A stretch of DNA of 64,000 bases from Methylotenera sp. Its GTDB lineage: Bacteria > Pseudomonadota > Gammaproteobacteria > Burkholderiales > Methylophilaceae. Every line of letters begins with the position of its first letter. Position 1 is the first letter of the stretch. The translations under genes and the position numbers were made by a program. This document shows, one piece after another, positions 62,607 through 64,000 of the stretch. The notes under the pieces were generated by a model that made no database searches, was not told the DNA's origin, and saw nothing but the letters and a program-made list of their open reading frames with translations. Location: NCBI GenBank assembly GCA_020622105.1, contig JAHRYP010000006.1:1-64000 (forward strand). The letters run 5' to 3'.

Positions 62607-64000
62607 GTGACTATTTCACAATTAGAGAATAATCCGCTATTACATTTTTTAGGTTTACCTAAATTCAATGAGGTAAAAGCCGATCATGTTTCACCTGCTG
62701 TCGATTACTTGCTGGCTGATGCCAGAACGACAGTCGAAGCGCTGGCCACGGCTGACGGCGTGGTGACCTGGGATAACTTCGCCAGTAAACTCGAAGACAT
62801 GGAAGAGCGACTGTCACGCGCATGGTCACAGGTTGGCCATATCAATGCCGTAGTCAATAGCCCGGAACTGCGTGAAGCTTACAATGAGAACTTATCAAAA
62901 CTCACAGATTTTTATGCAGACCTCGGACAGGATGAGCGTCTTTATGCCAAGTTTCGTACTTTGCGCAACAGCGCTGCATTTGAAGCGCTGACAACCGCGC
63001 AGAAGAAAATTGTCGAGAATGAATTGCGCGATTTTCGTTTAGGTGGCGCCGAGTTGCCTGCTGCACAAAAAGTACGTTTTAAAGAAATTCAGGAAGAGCT
63101 TTCAAAACTTTCCTCCAAGTTTGAGGAAAATGTGCTCGATGCTACCAATGATTACGCGTTGTACGTGCATGATGCAGATACTCTGAAAGGTATTCCGCAA
63201 GATGTGCTGCAGGCTGCGGCTGATGCAGCAAAAGCAGAGGATAAGACTGGCTGGAAATTTACTTTGCATTTCCCGTCCTATCTGCCGGTGCTGCAGTATG
63301 CAGATGATCGCGAATTACGCGAAACGCTTTATCGCGCTTACGCGACGCGTGCATCTGAGTTTGCGAAACCTGAGTGGGATAACACGCCTGTTATTGCGCA
63401 AATCCTCAAGCTGCGCCACGAAGCGGCGCAATTACTCGGCTTTGATAACTATGCAGAACTCTCCATTGCCACCAAGATGGCCGACTCAGCGCAGCACGTT
63501 GAATCATTTTTGAAGGACCTTGCCGCCAGAGCAAAGCCGTTTGCACTCAGAGATAAAATTGAGTTGGATGAATACGCCGCTAAACTTGGCATTACCGATA
63601 TGCAAGCGTGGGATGTCTCTTATGTTTCGGAGAAGCTACGCGAAGATAAATATGCGTTCTCAGATCAGGAAGTTAAACAGTATTTCCCAGAACACAAAGT
63701 GCTGGCTGGTTTATTTAAAGTTGTCGAAACCATTTTCGGTATTCATGTCAGTCGTTCAGATGCTCCGGTATGGCATGAGGCTGCAAGTTTTTATGACATT
63801 AAAGACAGCAATGGTGAGTTGATCGGTCAGTTCTATCTGGATTTATATGCGCGAAATAACAAACGCGGCGGTGCCTGGATGGATGAAGCCATTACGCGCC
63901 GCAAATCGGCCGGCGGTCTGACCAAGCCGGTTGCTTATTTAACCTGCAATTTCTCGGCACCGGTCGGTGATAAACCGGCATTATTTACGCATGATGAAGT
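62607..64000 (+). CDS. prlC: Oligopeptidase A (M3 family), 3' partial, GTG start
   Basis: The frame opened by GTG at 62607 stays open to the window end (about 464 codons) and reads MTISQLENNPLLHFLGLPKF, then EELSKLSSKFEENVLDATNDY and GQFYLDLYARNNKRGGAWMDEAI. This is oligopeptidase A, a zinc metallopeptidase that degrades signal peptides and small peptides. The HEFGH zinc motif would lie just beyond base 64000. No in-frame ATG exists upstream before a stop. The short forward frames at 63202 and 63520 are out-of-frame shadows. Confidence 0.93.
   Translation, partial: MTISQLENNPLLHFLGLPKFNEVKADHVSPAVDYLLADARTTVEALATADGVVTWDNFASKLEDMEERLSRAWSQVGHINAVVNSPELREAYNENLSKLTDFYADLGQDERLYAKFRTLRNSAAFEALTTAQKKIVENELRDFRLGGAELPAAQKVRFKEIQEELSKLSSKFEENVLDATNDYALYVHDADTLKGIPQDVLQAAADAAKAEDKTGWKFTLHFPSYLPVLQYADDRELRETLYRAYATRASEFAKPEWDNTPVIAQILKLRHEAAQLLGFDNYAELSIATKMADSAQHVESFLKDLAARAKPFALRDKIELDEYAAKLGITDMQAWDVSYVSEKLREDKYAFSDQEVKQYFPEHKVLAGLFKVVETIFGIHVSRSDAPVWHEAASFYDIKDSNGELIGQFYLDLYARNNKRGGAWMDEAITRRKSAGGLTKPVAYLTCNFSAPVGDKPALFTHDE

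Noticed and set aside
63202-63822. Two short forward frames that could suggest a frameshifted gene
   Set aside because: They are out of frame with prlC, whose own frame is open and family-like throughout to the window end.

Overview
The window looks like chromosomal core sequence of a betaproteobacterium, most likely a methylotroph of the family Methylophilaceae (Methylotenera-like). This is an inference from moderate GC content, protein similarity that I recognise by eye, and betaproteobacterial gene neighbourhoods: dapF-DUF484-xerC, LysM/dprA/smg divergent from def-fmt, rsmB-DUF4390-ntrY-ntrX, kdsD-kdsC-lptC-lptA-lptB-rpoN-hpf-hprK-rapZ-EIIA-ptsH-ptsI, and ahcY-holin-like-metF behind a SAH riboswitch. 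I see no rRNA, tRNA, CRISPR array, prophage or complete insertion sequence.

Region 1 (1-12.9 kb) is a late-stage cobalamin locus in three blocks. cobT (cut by the window start), cobS and cobC run forward. The threonine-phosphate decarboxylase and cbiB run in reverse, and cobQ runs forward from the same start region. A long reverse operon behind a cobalamin riboswitch carries btuB, an ECF-S-like membrane protein, cobO, cbiA/cobB, bluB, a leaderless BtuF-like protein, cobU and a small S4 RNA-binding protein. Together they cover corrinoid uptake, adenosylation, amidation, aminopropanol attachment, lower-ligand synthesis and nucleotide-loop assembly. No corrin-ring-building gene is present.

Region 2 (13-26.3 kb) is mostly housekeeping: zapB-like and zapA with a 6S RNA, DUF2237 and EVE proteins, a beta-propeller lipoprotein, ilvA, rpiA, phoU, yggX, dgkA, a ZnuD-like TonB receptor with a small Cys-pair protein, sodB, and xerC-DUF484-dapF.

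Region 3 (26.3-31 kb) is the activated-methyl cycle: metK, then ahcY, a holin-family membrane protein and metF. The metK leader carries an unusual hairpin whose loop can pair with the ribosome-binding site. Behind metK lies a remnant of the 3' end of a second, diverged metK. An approximately 84-bp interspersed repeat occurs twice (29.9 and 31.5 kb).

Region 4 (31-43.4 kb) holds smg, dprA and a LysM protein, then def, fmt, htpX, a basic/acidic low-complexity secreted protein, rsmB, DUF4390, and an NtrY-NtrX-like two-component pair. The regulator's AAA+ domain has lost its ATPase motifs. Region 5 (43.4-50.7 kb) holds hemB, trpC, a DUF3465 lipoprotein, trpD, trpG, thiO and a Kef-type antiporter, all in reverse.

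Region 6 (50.9-64 kb) is a long forward block for Kdo synthesis and LPS transport (kdsD, kdsC, lptC, lptA, lptB), sigma-54, a TauE-like permease, the hibernation factor, and a regulatory phosphotransferase chain (hprK, rapZ, EIIA-Man, HPr, EI). It ends with a DUF4870 protein and the start of prlC, which is cut by the window end.
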